From JAFGIN01 sp050301235 (GTDB lineage: Bacteria > Fibrobacterota > Chitinivibrionia > Chitinivibrionales > Chitinispirillaceae), in contig JBNKZD010000157.1 of the NCBI GenBank assembly GCA_050301235.1, forward strand, positions 1-64,000: 64,000 nt of DNA, given 5' to 3'. The position numbers were made by a program, and so were the translations under genes. Under the pieces are notes generated by a model. The model was not told where the DNA came from and did not search any database. It saw nothing but the letters and a program-made list of their open reading frames with translations. How positions within the stretch are numbered: the first letter of the stretch is position 1; every line of letters starts with the position of its first letter. Positions 46,201 through 55,169 of this stretch are shown piece by piece.

Positions 46201-46832
46201 ACCGAGGAATCGGGACGAAGGAGTGTTAGTCTGATGTTAAGGGCATTGCTGACAATGATTTTATAACAGCTGTCTTTCTTAGCTGCGAATTTGAACATAT
46301 CAGTATCATAATTTCCTAACATTCCTGTCAGTGAACTACCATTGACTTCAACAATCCGAGCCGTACCGCGCGTATTATCAGGTTCAGAATTGTCAACAAG
46401 CAATGAGATGGAAACACTCCCCGAAGCGGGACAATTATTTTTTAGAACAAGAAAATATTTCCCGCTGGAAAAATAGGTGGATTCAGCGATATCTCCGGAA
46501 TTAACAGTACTTTTACTGTAGACGGACTTATAGGTACTGTCAAGAATGCTGAATCCTGTACAACCGCTGCTGCTGGAGGTTGCTTCAATGAAGTATGTTT
46601 TACCTGTGTCGACAGATAAACGAAATACTCTGGTTGTATTATTCCATGGAATTGTCACTACGGTATCTAATGAGCTAAGTGTAAGAGATGGGAGTGTGTC
46701 TGTGTTCATGTTTTTAAAAATGTCATCTTCTTCACTTTTAATTCCTGAGGCTGGATTCATGTAATCACAGGTAAGGGACAGGAATAAAATAAGAGATACC
46801 GTATAAAGAACGGCAAGTTGCCTGTATATCAT
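43230..46832 (-). CDS. Large lipoprotein-like protein with about ten PPC-type repeats
   Basis: 1200 residues. The N-terminus has a signal with Cys22 (LFLSLTCDY), a plausible though non-ideal lipobox. The body is about ten units of roughly 110 residues. Each opens with YEPDN or YEPDD (for example YEPDDSMHQAT, FEPDNIMSMAT, YEPDNSMKTAS, YEPDNTAATAT), continues with a 'DVDWxKF' motif and ends in a strand pair. This is the bacterial pre-peptidase C-terminal (PPC) fold, usually found once or twice on secreted enzymes. No enzyme domain is present, so it is probably a surface protein for binding or structure. Confidence 0.75.
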   Translation of the reverse strand: MIYRQLAVLYTVSLILFLSLTCDYMNPASGIKSEEDDIFKNMNTDTLPSLTLSSLDTVVTIPWNNTTRVFRLSVDTGKTYFIEATSSSSGCTGFSILDSTYKSVYSKSTVNSGDIAESTYFSSGKYFLVLKNNCPASGSVSISLLVDNSEPDNTRGTARIVEVNGSSLTGMLGNYDTDMFKFAAKKDSCYKIIVSNALNIRLTLLRPDSSVYLSSISSTEPSTLSFKCMETETYYFTITYTNYSSGNQKNSYTCSVNTLPLDSYEPDDSMHQATLLPVDGTVQTHTCSSIDVDWMKCKIRKGYYYLLKINGAGYGTGIYTDKKALITNLGTNDSLFFWGVASSDSIVYIKIGNEQTNGYNGSNMILNSYTISVTEFPIDQYEPDDDPVNTRLIRVGEEAIKGALITNDIDWVKFNVKAGSTYDILGTGNTSFKIGLYKSSDFTYISSRSSGLHNAYTATSDDTIYLKIGEWSGTTISTFRATSTIKSPVYEYSIKVNTIQNDTFEYDNTLKSAKPITTDGTIQKRIFTAGDTDVIKFNAIADSSYLITVSSTYRIRLFSDSSTILRTQYNSSNSSAGITLKWMCTVSGTYYFDIIKPDMGNSLFLEYTVSVKTFKNDPFEPDNIMSMATILDTTKTPPTHTLIQNDVDWYKFTVHPGIMLKFSTTGTRNLPVWGYSSKNDSLYYSDTFPSYLLWSNFDTTTEIYLKIGPLSEKTIKAHENDSLTCYYSLKADPLYNDTYEPDNSMKTASAITLNEKAQSRILMYKERDYIKLDCVKDSSYKVTLSNILKMSLINASGNILYTRSWPSAGTLNSFKWTCLESGSYYVKIDSTSQNWSIQGDNFKISYTISFESAQGDKYEPDNTAATATLIKADTVKQHHSLFILDVDWLKFTGQKGTEYQFFCEQQLSTQPNVNMSLYLNDGITKFQSTFISGSKWICPADGDYCLRFWVDTKSALNNSEWEYTTYIQKGSTTTDTGTDIRSTAEVGYFNVHQSLIVPVSSKSWLKINMQNDNLYQICIVSASPLTCTLFGNNLITEIIPLSTTVRNIGNAIVQVYVWKPSKTEMHYLSFNNTGSNLTAANFFIVPFNNDAYEPDTLVSQLHTISTDSIPIYRTLSANDTSDAVLFHGIDGKTYKLGMASDSVVLRVQTQSATGAKLTLLESQPGLMRVSCSGTGDFVINFVPSGFSGRVLSYLFYVKEE

Positions 46833-46887
46833 TTGTTATTTCCTTGAAATGATTGAATACTGTTTTGAGTTTGCGAAATATGCACTA

Positions 46888-48645
46888 TCAGAATACTTCT
46901 ACTCTATTTCGCCCCAGTTCTTTCGCTCTGTAAAGTGCTTTGTCGGCTTTCTTGATCAGCTCATCGATCTGCTTTGCATGTATACGGTACATGGCGATAC
47001 CGAAACTCATGGAGATATTTACTTCCTGACCACCGGGCGCATGAAAAATGATTGAATGGATCTGTTTCCGGATTCGTTCAACGGTTTCAACAGCCTGTTC
47101 CTGATCTGTTTTTACCAGAACCAGCGCAAACTCTTCTCCGCCATAGCGTGCCGCGTTATCGATTCCCTGACGAATGCTGTTCTCAAGTTTTGATGCAACC
47201 CCTTTGAGAACGGTATCTCCGAACTGGTGTCCCCAGGTATCATTTACTTTTTTAAAGAAGTCGATGTCGCATATCACAAGTGCAAGCGGGTCGTTATAAC
47301 GAATCGCGCGGGTGATCTCATCCTGAAGTATCTGCTGAAATTGCCGGTGGTTGTTAAGACCGGTCAATCCATCGTGGGTAGCGAGTGCTTTTGCTTTATC
47401 GAGGATAAGAATTTTTTCTATTGCAAGTCCGGCAGATGTTCCGATACGGGTAAGCAGCTCACGGGTTGATGAATCAAAGTTGTCGCGCTTCAGAGATTCA
47501 ATCAGAATCATCCCTTTACACTCATCTACCCCCAGGGGAACAGCACAAAACGACCCCTGAACGGTATCTCTGGGCTCATCTGCTGTAAAAAGATACTCAT
47601 CATGCTCATGAGAGAAATTACGTGATAACATCATATTTTTTGTGAAAAGCAGACTGGAAAGGTTTTTGTCTTTCAGTGAATACACCATACCCAGATATCG
47701 CTGTGCATCAAGCCCCCACGAGCGTTTGATCTGGGCTTCTGCTTTTTCATCGATTTTCAGACTGATCGTAACACGGTCACAGGAGAGTGCAAACGGGATA
47801 ATCTCAATTATTTTATCGAAAATAGAGTCAAGAGACAGATTACTGAAAAAATCTTTTTCAATGCCACTCATTGCTGCAAGCCGCATGTGCTCGAGCTTGT
47901 GCTCATTGTAAAGATAGGTGCCATACACCGCCTGGCCAAGCAGTTCTGCTGAAGTACTCAGATATGCATGGTCTTCATCGGAGAAGTGGTTTTTTTCCGT
48001 GCTGTCGGCAACGATAAAACCTCGTGTACTACCCTCGATGGAGATTGAACTTGCGACAAGGGAATGAACCCCGTCATCCTGTTTATAATAAAAAAGCGTC
48101 GAGCTGTCGTTGATTATATCCTGCAAACTCAATTTGCTGCACCCATCCTTGAGAAACCCTCCAAGTACTCCAAGCCCCGGGTAGAGAAGTGCATCCTGGT
48201 TGAGATTCGTCGAATTGGAAAGCTGACGGCGCATTTTATAGCCACCATCTGTGGTAGGAAAAAAGACCGCAATCGTATGAGTCCCGAGTTTTGATTTAAT
48301 GAGTAACAGTGTATTGTCGATGATTGTGTCAACCTGTGTTTCGATAATGCGCCAGGATTGTTTTCTGAAATCAATCCCCAGCGCGGCTACAGGTGTGTTA
48401 TCGATCTGAGTATGGACCTGTTTCTGGACCTCTTTTGGTGTCGAAGGTTCTGCATCGCGAACCACAGGCACAATGCGTTGAGTTAAACGTTTTCGGTTGC
48501 GCATCGGCAATGCCAGGCATATCAGTGCTGCAAGTGAAATGGATGGAACAACTATTTTCTGGTACCGTCCGGGAAAAAAAGTACAAACAGGAATCAGAAG
48601 AATACATACTGCAATTATGGAGGATTTTGCGCGCGAGGATATCAT
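46888..48645 (-). CDS. GAF-GGDEF diguanylate cyclase, membrane-anchored
   Basis: Start at ATG 48645, one base past the stop of the receiver gene, giving 585 residues. Two N-terminal membrane helices, two GAF-like sensor domains (about 85-240 and 265-415), then a GGDEF domain (about 425-585) with the active-site motif GGEEF and DIDFFKKVNDTWGHQFGD. It should make cyclic di-GMP. No RxxD inhibitory site is evident before GGEEF. The receiver protein is encoded directly upstream, and the pair probably signals together. Confidence 0.88.
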   Translation of the reverse strand: MISSRAKSSIIAVCILLIPVCTFFPGRYQKIVVPSISLAALICLALPMRNRKRLTQRIVPVVRDAEPSTPKEVQKQVHTQIDNTPVAALGIDFRKQSWRIIETQVDTIIDNTLLLIKSKLGTHTIAVFFPTTDGGYKMRRQLSNSTNLNQDALLYPGLGVLGGFLKDGCSKLSLQDIINDSSTLFYYKQDDGVHSLVASSISIEGSTRGFIVADSTEKNHFSDEDHAYLSTSAELLGQAVYGTYLYNEHKLEHMRLAAMSGIEKDFFSNLSLDSIFDKIIEIIPFALSCDRVTISLKIDEKAEAQIKRSWGLDAQRYLGMVYSLKDKNLSSLLFTKNMMLSRNFSHEHDEYLFTADEPRDTVQGSFCAVPLGVDECKGMILIESLKRDNFDSSTRELLTRIGTSAGLAIEKILILDKAKALATHDGLTGLNNHRQFQQILQDEITRAIRYNDPLALVICDIDFFKKVNDTWGHQFGDTVLKGVASKLENSIRQGIDNAARYGGEEFALVLVKTDQEQAVETVERIRKQIHSIIFHAPGGQEVNISMSFGIAMYRIHAKQIDELIKKADKALYRAKELGRNRVEVF

Positions 48646-48646
48646 G

Positions 48647-49030
48647 TTATTTGTCCGATATAGTGATACGATTGAGAATGACCTGGATGGTGTCAAGAAC
48701 AGGATCTTTTTCAAGTGGTTTTGCAAGGACACCGTTAAAACCCATATTCATAAGACTCTTTTTTGTGATCTTCTTTGCGAATGATGTTACAGCGATAACC
48801 GGGATATTCGCCGTTTTTTCCTGCTTTTTAAGATTGTTGAAAAAACGTATGCCATCCATCACCGGCATTATTATGTCGGTAATTATAAGATCGGGAACAT
48901 TTTCTTCAGCTGATTTAAGTCCCTCAAAACCATTTGTTGCTGTAAATATTTCATATTCATTATAGAGGTACATTTCAAGAAGGTCCAATTCATCGTGGCT
49001 ATCATCGACAAGAAGGATTTTCTGCGGCAT
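48647..49030 (-). CDS. Single-domain response regulator
   Basis: 127 residues: a stand-alone receiver domain with VDDS (acidic pocket), phospho-acceptor Asp52 in IITDIIMP, Thr in AVTSFA and Lys in LAKPL. No output domain. Located between the LptFG fusion gene and the GGDEF gene, with the stop next to the GGDEF start, so it likely regulates that protein or passes phosphate to it. Confidence 0.88.
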   Translation of the reverse strand: MPQKILLVDDSHDELDLLEMYLYNEYEIFTATNGFEGLKSAEENVPDLIITDIIMPVMDGIRFFNNLKKQEKTANIPVIAVTSFAKKITKKSLMNMGFNGVLAKPLEKDPVLDTIQVILNRITISDK

Positions 49031-49034
49031 AGGG

Positions 49035-51617
49035 TTATTTTACAGCCTTTCTGTAGAGATATAATCCAAGAAGCAGATAGAGCACATTACTGGCCCAGGC
49101 ACCGACATAAATTGGAATATGTCCATTTTGTGCAATGACAATTGCAGTGCGTGAGAGTATCCAGTAGGTGATCATCAGGCCAAGGCTAACAGCAAATAAT
49201 ACGGCACCGCCTTTTTTACCTGTTCGGGCAGTGATCGATACACCTAATAAAATAACAATAAAATTCATGAATGGAAGCGCAAGTTTAAACTCAAGTTCCC
49301 CTAAATATTGCTGTACCTTTTCTCCACGTTTTTTGCACGCTTCAATAAAATTTTTCAATTCCCAGTAACTCATCTCCTCCTTGCCTTTGATTCGGGCCAC
49401 CATCTCAACAGGGGTTACAGATAAAATCGAATCTTTCAGTGTGTCAAACTGTGTTATTATGACAGGTTCTTTTGTAAAATCCTTGCGGCTTCCTTTTATA
49501 AAAAGCCATTCCGATGTGGAGTCGTTGTACACCATTTTTTCTGCGGTGAGTCGTTGATTGATCATCCCTTTTCCAAATTGTTCCCGTTGAACTCCCCGTG
49601 CATTTTGAGGTGCAGTACCGAACTCATCGAATATGTAAACTGTTTGAGGGTTGCCAAAATAATAAAAGTTTCTCCTGAACTCCCGCACACCGTTTGATTT
49701 TGAACCGGCTAAAGGATTTATACCCTGACGAATATTATCGAGAAGTTCCCGTCGTTTTAGATTTGCTGTTGGTAAAAACATCTCTGTTCCGTAAAAAACG
49801 CCGACAGATATCAGTAATCCCAGAAGTAACAGCGGTGAAGTGAGTTGTCTGATATTGATACCGGCTGATTTCATGGCAGTCAGTTCGCTGTTTTTAGCCA
49901 TTTTACCCAGTGCAAACATTGATGAAAGCAGTAGTACTATTGGAAGCGTAATTTGAATGATCCACGGAAGAAAATACCAGTAATAGAGTCCAATGTACTG
50001 CATCTGTATACCTTGAAATCGTTTCAGATTACTTATGTAGTCAAGTACCGCAAATATGCTGGTGACAGCGATAAGTAAACCCGTTGAATAACTGATAAAC
50101 ATACCCAGAAAGTAGGTTGGAAGAATACCGATAAATTTACGAATTATCCAACGGGGGGTCCAGAACAGGATTCCGGGAATTTTAAATAGCCAGAATGATG
50201 AAATCTGTTTCATCACTTTCTGTTCTTTCCCAATCAGTGATTTCCACCATCCGATGAAAAATGTATAATTGATGGTGGTTTCTCTAAGCATCAGAATCAT
50301 TAAAATTATTCCGAACACTCCAACAAGCACATTACCTGACCACATCGCTATTGCCGGGGGTATAATCATCTTATCTGCAAGTGCTTCGCCACCTATAAGG
50401 CATACCCAGTTAATCAGGAAAAAAAGCAGGCTATAGCTCGCTCCAATGGTAAGACCACCACGCCGTGCCATAATTCCCAGTGGTGCCCCGATCAGTACAA
50501 AAACCAGACATGCCACAGGTATCGCATACTTTTTATGTACTTCAACCATATACTGGCTGATCTGAAGGTCATTTGAGTGCTTACGTCGTAAAAGCCTGTC
50601 AATATACTCGCCATTTTCCTTAATTTCACGAGTGGCTATTTTGTCATTGTATTTTAGTGAAGAAAGCCAGGAGGTTAAGCTGATTGTGTCCGGTGTTTTT
50701 GCTGTATCACAGGAATCACGATAAACTGAACTCAACGAATCAAGACGTTTGGTTATTTTTATAGCAGTATCGATCACTACATTAAACTCTTTAAGTATCT
50801 GTTCGTTGGATTTTTTCAATTCAGCAACTTCCGACAGCATCATTTCGGAACTTTTTTCACGGTCTCCACGATAACTTGAATTGGACCGTTCCATCTGGGA
50901 ATTGACATTTTTGATACAGATGAGCTGTTGTTCAAATTTTCCGACGAAATATTCTGACGGATTTTTTCGTGATGTACTGTGCGTTTCGCCGTTAAACAGG
51001 GTCAATTCAAGGTATTGTTGATCAGGAGTCATCCGTATTTTACCGCTGTCTGCAGTTGTTATTGAGGGGTCCTGCATCGGGTCATCAGTAAAAATGCGGA
51101 CTCCCTTCAGCAGGCCTGTACGAGGATCGACTTCCCGGGTGTGCAAGGTATAACCGGTAAAATCTTTAATAAGAATACCAGGTTCAATGAAAGCTGCCGG
51201 ACGTTTTCGGGATATATCCGAGAAAAGATTTGCGGTGCGGTGGTTGGCATCTGGAAGAATCTGTTCATTAAAAAATATAAGTAATACGGTAAGAATGATT
51301 GATGCCACAAAAACCGGAATTAAAATTGGGAAAAGGCTCTGCCCGGAAGCTTTTATGGAGGTGATTTCATTATCCCCGGACATTCGACCAAAAGTCCAGA
51401 GTGTAGCGATCAGGATCGACATGGGAATCGCAAGCGCGATAATCCACCCTAACTGGATGATAAACATCTCTGCGACGATCGCTGGATCAAGACCTTTAGC
51501 AAAAATTTTTTCCAGCAGCAGTACCATTTGCTGCATTACGAACAGAAAAACTATAATGCAGAGTGAGATTAAGAAGGGGAAGATCAGTTCTTTGATAATA
51601 TATCTATATAGGATCAT
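49035..51617 (-). CDS. LptF-LptG fusion, lipopolysaccharide export permease
   Basis: 860 residues, about twice the usual size. The first half (1-430) and the second half (about 480-860) both have the YjgP/YjgQ layout: two helices, LWTFGRMSGDNEITSIKASG or FALGKMAKNSELTAMKSAG, a periplasmic beta-jellyroll, then helices. LptF and LptG form the permease of the LptB2FGC complex that extracts LPS from the inner membrane. They are normally separate proteins, so one chain would fix the 1:1 ratio. It confirms a two-membrane envelope. lptB and lptC are not in the window. Confidence 0.88.
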   Translation of the reverse strand: MILYRYIIKELIFPFLISLCIIVFLFVMQQMVLLLEKIFAKGLDPAIVAEMFIIQLGWIIALAIPMSILIATLWTFGRMSGDNEITSIKASGQSLFPILIPVFVASIILTVLLIFFNEQILPDANHRTANLFSDISRKRPAAFIEPGILIKDFTGYTLHTREVDPRTGLLKGVRIFTDDPMQDPSITTADSGKIRMTPDQQYLELTLFNGETHSTSRKNPSEYFVGKFEQQLICIKNVNSQMERSNSSYRGDREKSSEMMLSEVAELKKSNEQILKEFNVVIDTAIKITKRLDSLSSVYRDSCDTAKTPDTISLTSWLSSLKYNDKIATREIKENGEYIDRLLRRKHSNDLQISQYMVEVHKKYAIPVACLVFVLIGAPLGIMARRGGLTIGASYSLLFFLINWVCLIGGEALADKMIIPPAIAMWSGNVLVGVFGIILMILMLRETTINYTFFIGWWKSLIGKEQKVMKQISSFWLFKIPGILFWTPRWIIRKFIGILPTYFLGMFISYSTGLLIAVTSIFAVLDYISNLKRFQGIQMQYIGLYYWYFLPWIIQITLPIVLLLSSMFALGKMAKNSELTAMKSAGINIRQLTSPLLLLGLLISVGVFYGTEMFLPTANLKRRELLDNIRQGINPLAGSKSNGVREFRRNFYYFGNPQTVYIFDEFGTAPQNARGVQREQFGKGMINQRLTAEKMVYNDSTSEWLFIKGSRKDFTKEPVIITQFDTLKDSILSVTPVEMVARIKGKEEMSYWELKNFIEACKKRGEKVQQYLGELEFKLALPFMNFIVILLGVSITARTGKKGGAVLFAVSLGLMITYWILSRTAIVIAQNGHIPIYVGAWASNVLYLLLGLYLYRKAVK

Positions 51618-51809
51618 TGCTTATAACGATATAATTTAAATGTTTTTTAGAAACTCCATAATTAAGAAAAAATACGTCCTTGTCTAACTTTATTCAACAA
51701 AGATCTTCAGATAACTGGTTTTAATCCAGAATATACTAAAGCTGTTTATTTCCATTGTCGATACTGTTAGTAAGAACGCAAGGATGCAAACATTTCCAAG
51801 GATGGCGAA

Positions 51810-52004
51810 ATGAGTACCAGATTAAACGATTCACCAAATATCCGCAAGGGACGATTTCTGTGGATGGAACCACAGGAGCAGAAGAAGTTCGTGGATGGAG
51901 TTAAATCCCGCATTGCAGAGGGGTATTACTACTCAGATTCAATACTCGGAAGAGTGGCTGATGAACTAGGCACTGTTCTGTCGGAACTTACCGGGGACGG
52001 GTAA
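51810..52004 (+). CDS. Small FlgM-like protein (possible anti-sigma factor)
   Basis: 64 residues behind AAGGATGGCGAA. The region FVDGVKSRIAEGYYYSDSILGRVADELGTVL resembles the C-terminal FlgM motif (alternating helix, 'I-x-x-G-x-Y', helix) that binds FliA. The N-terminus is short, and there are no flagellar genes nearby, so this is a suggestion only. Confidence 0.4.
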   Translation: MSTRLNDSPNIRKGRFLWMEPQEQKKFVDGVKSRIAEGYYYSDSILGRVADELGTVLSELTGDG

Positions 52005-52450
52005 GAGAGGTTTTTTCTCAAACGTTCTCACAGTGCATAATCTTCTATGTATTTGCGCACTTTATTGTAGTGAATAACTCCACAACATTTGAATTACTTA
52101 TCCGGTGGTCGAGCGGAGTCGAGACAGCCGCTTATTAGCAAGTCCCGCTTGTCATTTCGACTCCGCTCAATGACCTGTTGAAACTATTTCGGTATTTTAA
52201 CATTGCAGAACTAACACTGGATAATTTTTTTCCACACAGCTGTTTTCTACCAGAAAACAGAATCTTACTCTCACCAGTTTTGTTATCGCTCAAAATGTGT
52301 TATCTTAAAAGGGTAATAACGAAGAACGCTGTTTTCCAGTGCGGTTGTTCTTCCATGAAATCCGTTCTGTTTTAATTAAGCGCTGAACAGATGGATATAA
52401 GCATAATCGATATCATTGGACTGTGATAAATCATTTTTAAGGAGTGTTTC
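52005..52450. other. Intergenic region with dispersed repeat
   Basis: 52105-52180 holds a palindromic stretch (GGTCGAGCGGAGTCGAGAC and its partner TTTCGACTCCGCTCAATGACC) related to the element at 36375-36487. A hairpin CTGTTTTC/GAAAACAG lies at 52240-52260. The right end has the AAGGAGTG ribosome-binding site of the VIT-VWA gene. Confidence 0.6.
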
Positions 52451-54655
52451 ATGAGAACAACTATCTATCATCTGTGCCTTTCGTCTTGTGCAATATTGAT
52501 TCTGTTTGCCGGAGCAGTTTTTTCCCAGTCGTATCCGGTCGATGATATAAAAGGTCCGGTCTGTGTAGTTCGTGATTCCCTGACAGGGAGAACGACAACT
52601 GTATCTCCGGAAATTTCCCGCTATGATGTTGTAGTTACTGATGGGATTGCAAAATTCACTTTGACCCAGTTTTTTATCAATCCATTCAGTGGTATCAACG
52701 ATATTGTATACGTCTTTCCACTACCGCATGATGGGGCTGTGTACTCCATGGCTATGGAATATAAAAAGAAGCTGTATATTGCCGAAATTTACGAAAAGAA
52801 AGAAGCAATTCAGAAATATGATTCTGTAAAAGCAACCGGTGGCAATGCTGCATTATTACTTCAGGACAGACCGAATGTATTTCAGCAGCGACTTGCAAAT
52901 ATTGCTAAAGGTGATACCGCTTATGTCAAAATTGAAGTTGCTGTTCCACTGAAATATGATAATGGTAACTGGGAACTCTCGATTCCAACAATGGTGGGGG
53001 AGAGGTATCAGAGTGTAAATAGTACAACAGTTCCATCATCGGGAAAATTCTGGAATCCACCTGAACAGCGTGATGGGCAAAGCCTACAGATGAATGTCCT
53101 TGTTCAGACCGGTTTCCCAATTGCAAATCTGACTTCACCAAGTCACACGTTATCAATCTCTCAACTGACAGAGCCGACAAAGGAACTTGTTGAAAAGAAT
53201 CTGCTGAAAGATGGAGAGAAGTTACCACTTCCTTATAATCAATTCGGGCTGCTTCATTCAGCAACGACCTATCCGAACCGGGATTTTGTTCTTCGGTTCA
53301 GCCGGGCAAAATCTGAACAGAAATTCTCGCTTGCATCATGTTTCAATCCGCAAACTGAGAAGGGGTATTTTTCTCTCAGCTGCTTTCCTGATGATTCACT
53401 GTTCAGCGGGAGCAGGCCGGATCTTGAAATCGTACTTTTAATAGATGTTTCAGGGTCGCAGGCAGGCTGGCCGCTTGAAAAGGAAAAGCAGATCGCAACA
53501 GGTGTTCTAAACCGTTTGAAAGAAACCGATCGCGTCGCGGTATTGTCGTTCAGTGATAACGTCTACTGGTGTTTTGGCGATAAGGAGCCGCGAGATGCGA
53601 CAGCTGCGAATATTACACAGGCAAAAACTTTTATTCAGCAATTAACTGTTTTAGGTGGCACAAATCTGCTGAATGGAGTCAAAGATGCGCTGAGTGCTAC
53701 ATCTACATCAGAACATTCACGATATTATATCTTTTTAACTGATGGATTTATTACCAATGAGGATGCTATTTTTAGTGAGATCAAAAATCATCCTTCAAAA
53801 CCGGTGGTATTTACTTTTGGTGCTGGTAACAGTCTTAACAGGTATTTTCTTGAACAATCTGCACTGGTGGGAAATGGCTTTGCAACGGAAGTGATGCAGA
53901 ATGAAGATGCAGAACTTGCCATAAGCAATGCATGGCAGAAAATAGAATCTCCTCAATTAAAAAATATCACGGTAAAGATCGATAACGCGATAATTTATAA
54001 CGAGATATTTCCTTCTGGTAACAGCCTTTTTACCGGTCGACCACTGACAATGTTTGGAATGTACTCTGCGGTTGGAGAACAAACCGTGACTGTAACTGGA
54101 TTTCGAAACGGAACACCTGTAACATTCACTGAGAAAATTGCACTTGCAGATAGCAGCAACACCAACACAACGATTGCAAAAATCTGGGCGAAAGAAAAAA
54201 TCGAACAGTTAAGTTTAGCTGAAGGGGTTACTGATTCGAAAAAGGATTCGATTATAGCGTTGTCAAAGGAACATCAGATCCTGAGCAAGTATACTGCTTT
54301 TCTGGCAATTAATGCAATCTCGGTTGGAGAGGGGCAGAGTATGGGAGATAAGTTTACTGATGTAATTCCTGCCGTAAAAAAACATGCGGCTGTACAACCT
54401 CTGAAAGTTGTTGTTACCTCCGGATTTTTATCATTGACCATCCCGGCAGATGAAAAGGTACAGAGTATCAGGATTTTTGATCTTCATGGTCGTTTAATAG
54501 CAAAACTATCATTACAGGAGATTATTGGGTCAAAAAACATCCGTTGGAATGGGCTTCTTCCAAATGGATCGTCCCTGAAATGTGGAAAGTACATAATAAT
54601 GGTTATTACCGATAAAAGGACGGTTTCACTTCCTTTCTTCTGGAAGCACAATTAA
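52451..54655 (+). CDS. Secreted VIT-VWA domain protein
   Basis: 734 residues. A signal peptide ends AGAVFS. A VIT domain (about 45-175) contains YVFPLPHDGAVYSM and EIYEKKEAIQKYD. A VWA domain (about 325-480) has an intact MIDAS site: DVSGS starting at residue 332, then a Thr in GGTNL and an Asp in FLTDGF. A linker and a FlgD-like C-terminal domain follow (IRIFDLHGRLIAKL, IRWNGLLPNG, GKYIIMV), similar to sorting tails in FCB bacteria. The architecture parallels the inter-alpha-trypsin inhibitor heavy chain. A metal-dependent adhesion role is inferred. Confidence 0.85.
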   Translation: MRTTIYHLCLSSCAILILFAGAVFSQSYPVDDIKGPVCVVRDSLTGRTTTVSPEISRYDVVVTDGIAKFTLTQFFINPFSGINDIVYVFPLPHDGAVYSMAMEYKKKLYIAEIYEKKEAIQKYDSVKATGGNAALLLQDRPNVFQQRLANIAKGDTAYVKIEVAVPLKYDNGNWELSIPTMVGERYQSVNSTTVPSSGKFWNPPEQRDGQSLQMNVLVQTGFPIANLTSPSHTLSISQLTEPTKELVEKNLLKDGEKLPLPYNQFGLLHSATTYPNRDFVLRFSRAKSEQKFSLASCFNPQTEKGYFSLSCFPDDSLFSGSRPDLEIVLLIDVSGSQAGWPLEKEKQIATGVLNRLKETDRVAVLSFSDNVYWCFGDKEPRDATAANITQAKTFIQQLTVLGGTNLLNGVKDALSATSTSEHSRYYIFLTDGFITNEDAIFSEIKNHPSKPVVFTFGAGNSLNRYFLEQSALVGNGFATEVMQNEDAELAISNAWQKIESPQLKNITVKIDNAIIYNEIFPSGNSLFTGRPLTMFGMYSAVGEQTVTVTGFRNGTPVTFTEKIALADSSNTNTTIAKIWAKEKIEQLSLAEGVTDSKKDSIIALSKEHQILSKYTAFLAINAISVGEGQSMGDKFTDVIPAVKKHAAVQPLKVVVTSGFLSLTIPADEKVQSIRIFDLHGRLIAKLSLQEIIGSKNIRWNGLLPNGSSLKCGKYIIMVITDKRTVSLPFFWKHN

Positions 54656-55169
54656 TAAGATCATCGTTCTCCTGTTCGGGATAGTTGTTAGTCAAAATGC
54701 CGGGAATGTTCAGTACGTTTCTGGCATTTTTAATGGACACATCTTATTGAACCCTGAACCCTGAACCCTGAACTTTGAACTTTGAACTTTGAACCCTGAA
54801 CTTTTTCATTTCTAACACAATTCTAATAATTCACAAATATTTTATACAGTCGAATTTTGGTGGTAATCGAAGTTAAAAAAATGGTCTTCCAACAAAAAAT
54901 GAAAGTAATAGAACACAAAACAAGCCGCAAAAAACATACTCTGTTTGAATAAGCGTTTTGAATAAGTTTTAAATCAATTCTATGAAACAACAACTATGAT
55001 CTGTTTAAAAAATAATGAAAAAATTTCAAGTGCCGGTTCCTGTTGTTCGAAGCCGATAATTATTTTTAGCGGGTCTGCACTTATCTGCCAGAAGGGTGTA
55101 GAATGCAGGGGTAATGAACTATGTTCTTTCTGCATATCATACCGTCCATCATTAAAGGGAGCTGAATAA
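54656..55169. other. Region between the VWA gene and the pst operon
   Basis: Contains an eight-copy heptamer repeat (54748-54803) and the leader of the phoU-pst operon. TTCTAA occurs twice 11 bp apart (54810 and 54821), the spacing of a Pho box, but the sequence differs from the E. coli box and I do not claim it. No gene is visible. Confidence 0.5.
54748..54803. repeat. Heptanucleotide tandem repeat
   Basis: Eight consecutive 7-bp units of type TGAACCC or TGAACTT cover 56 bp in an intergenic region. Simple repeats with this heptamer occur in intergenic DNA of other bacteria. Slippage could vary copy number. Confidence 0.85.

Noticed and set aside
54810..54840. Possible Pho box (TTCTAA twice at 11-bp spacing)
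   Set aside because: Spacing fits, but the sequence is far from the known CTGTCAT consensus, and AT-rich DNA gives such repeats by chance.
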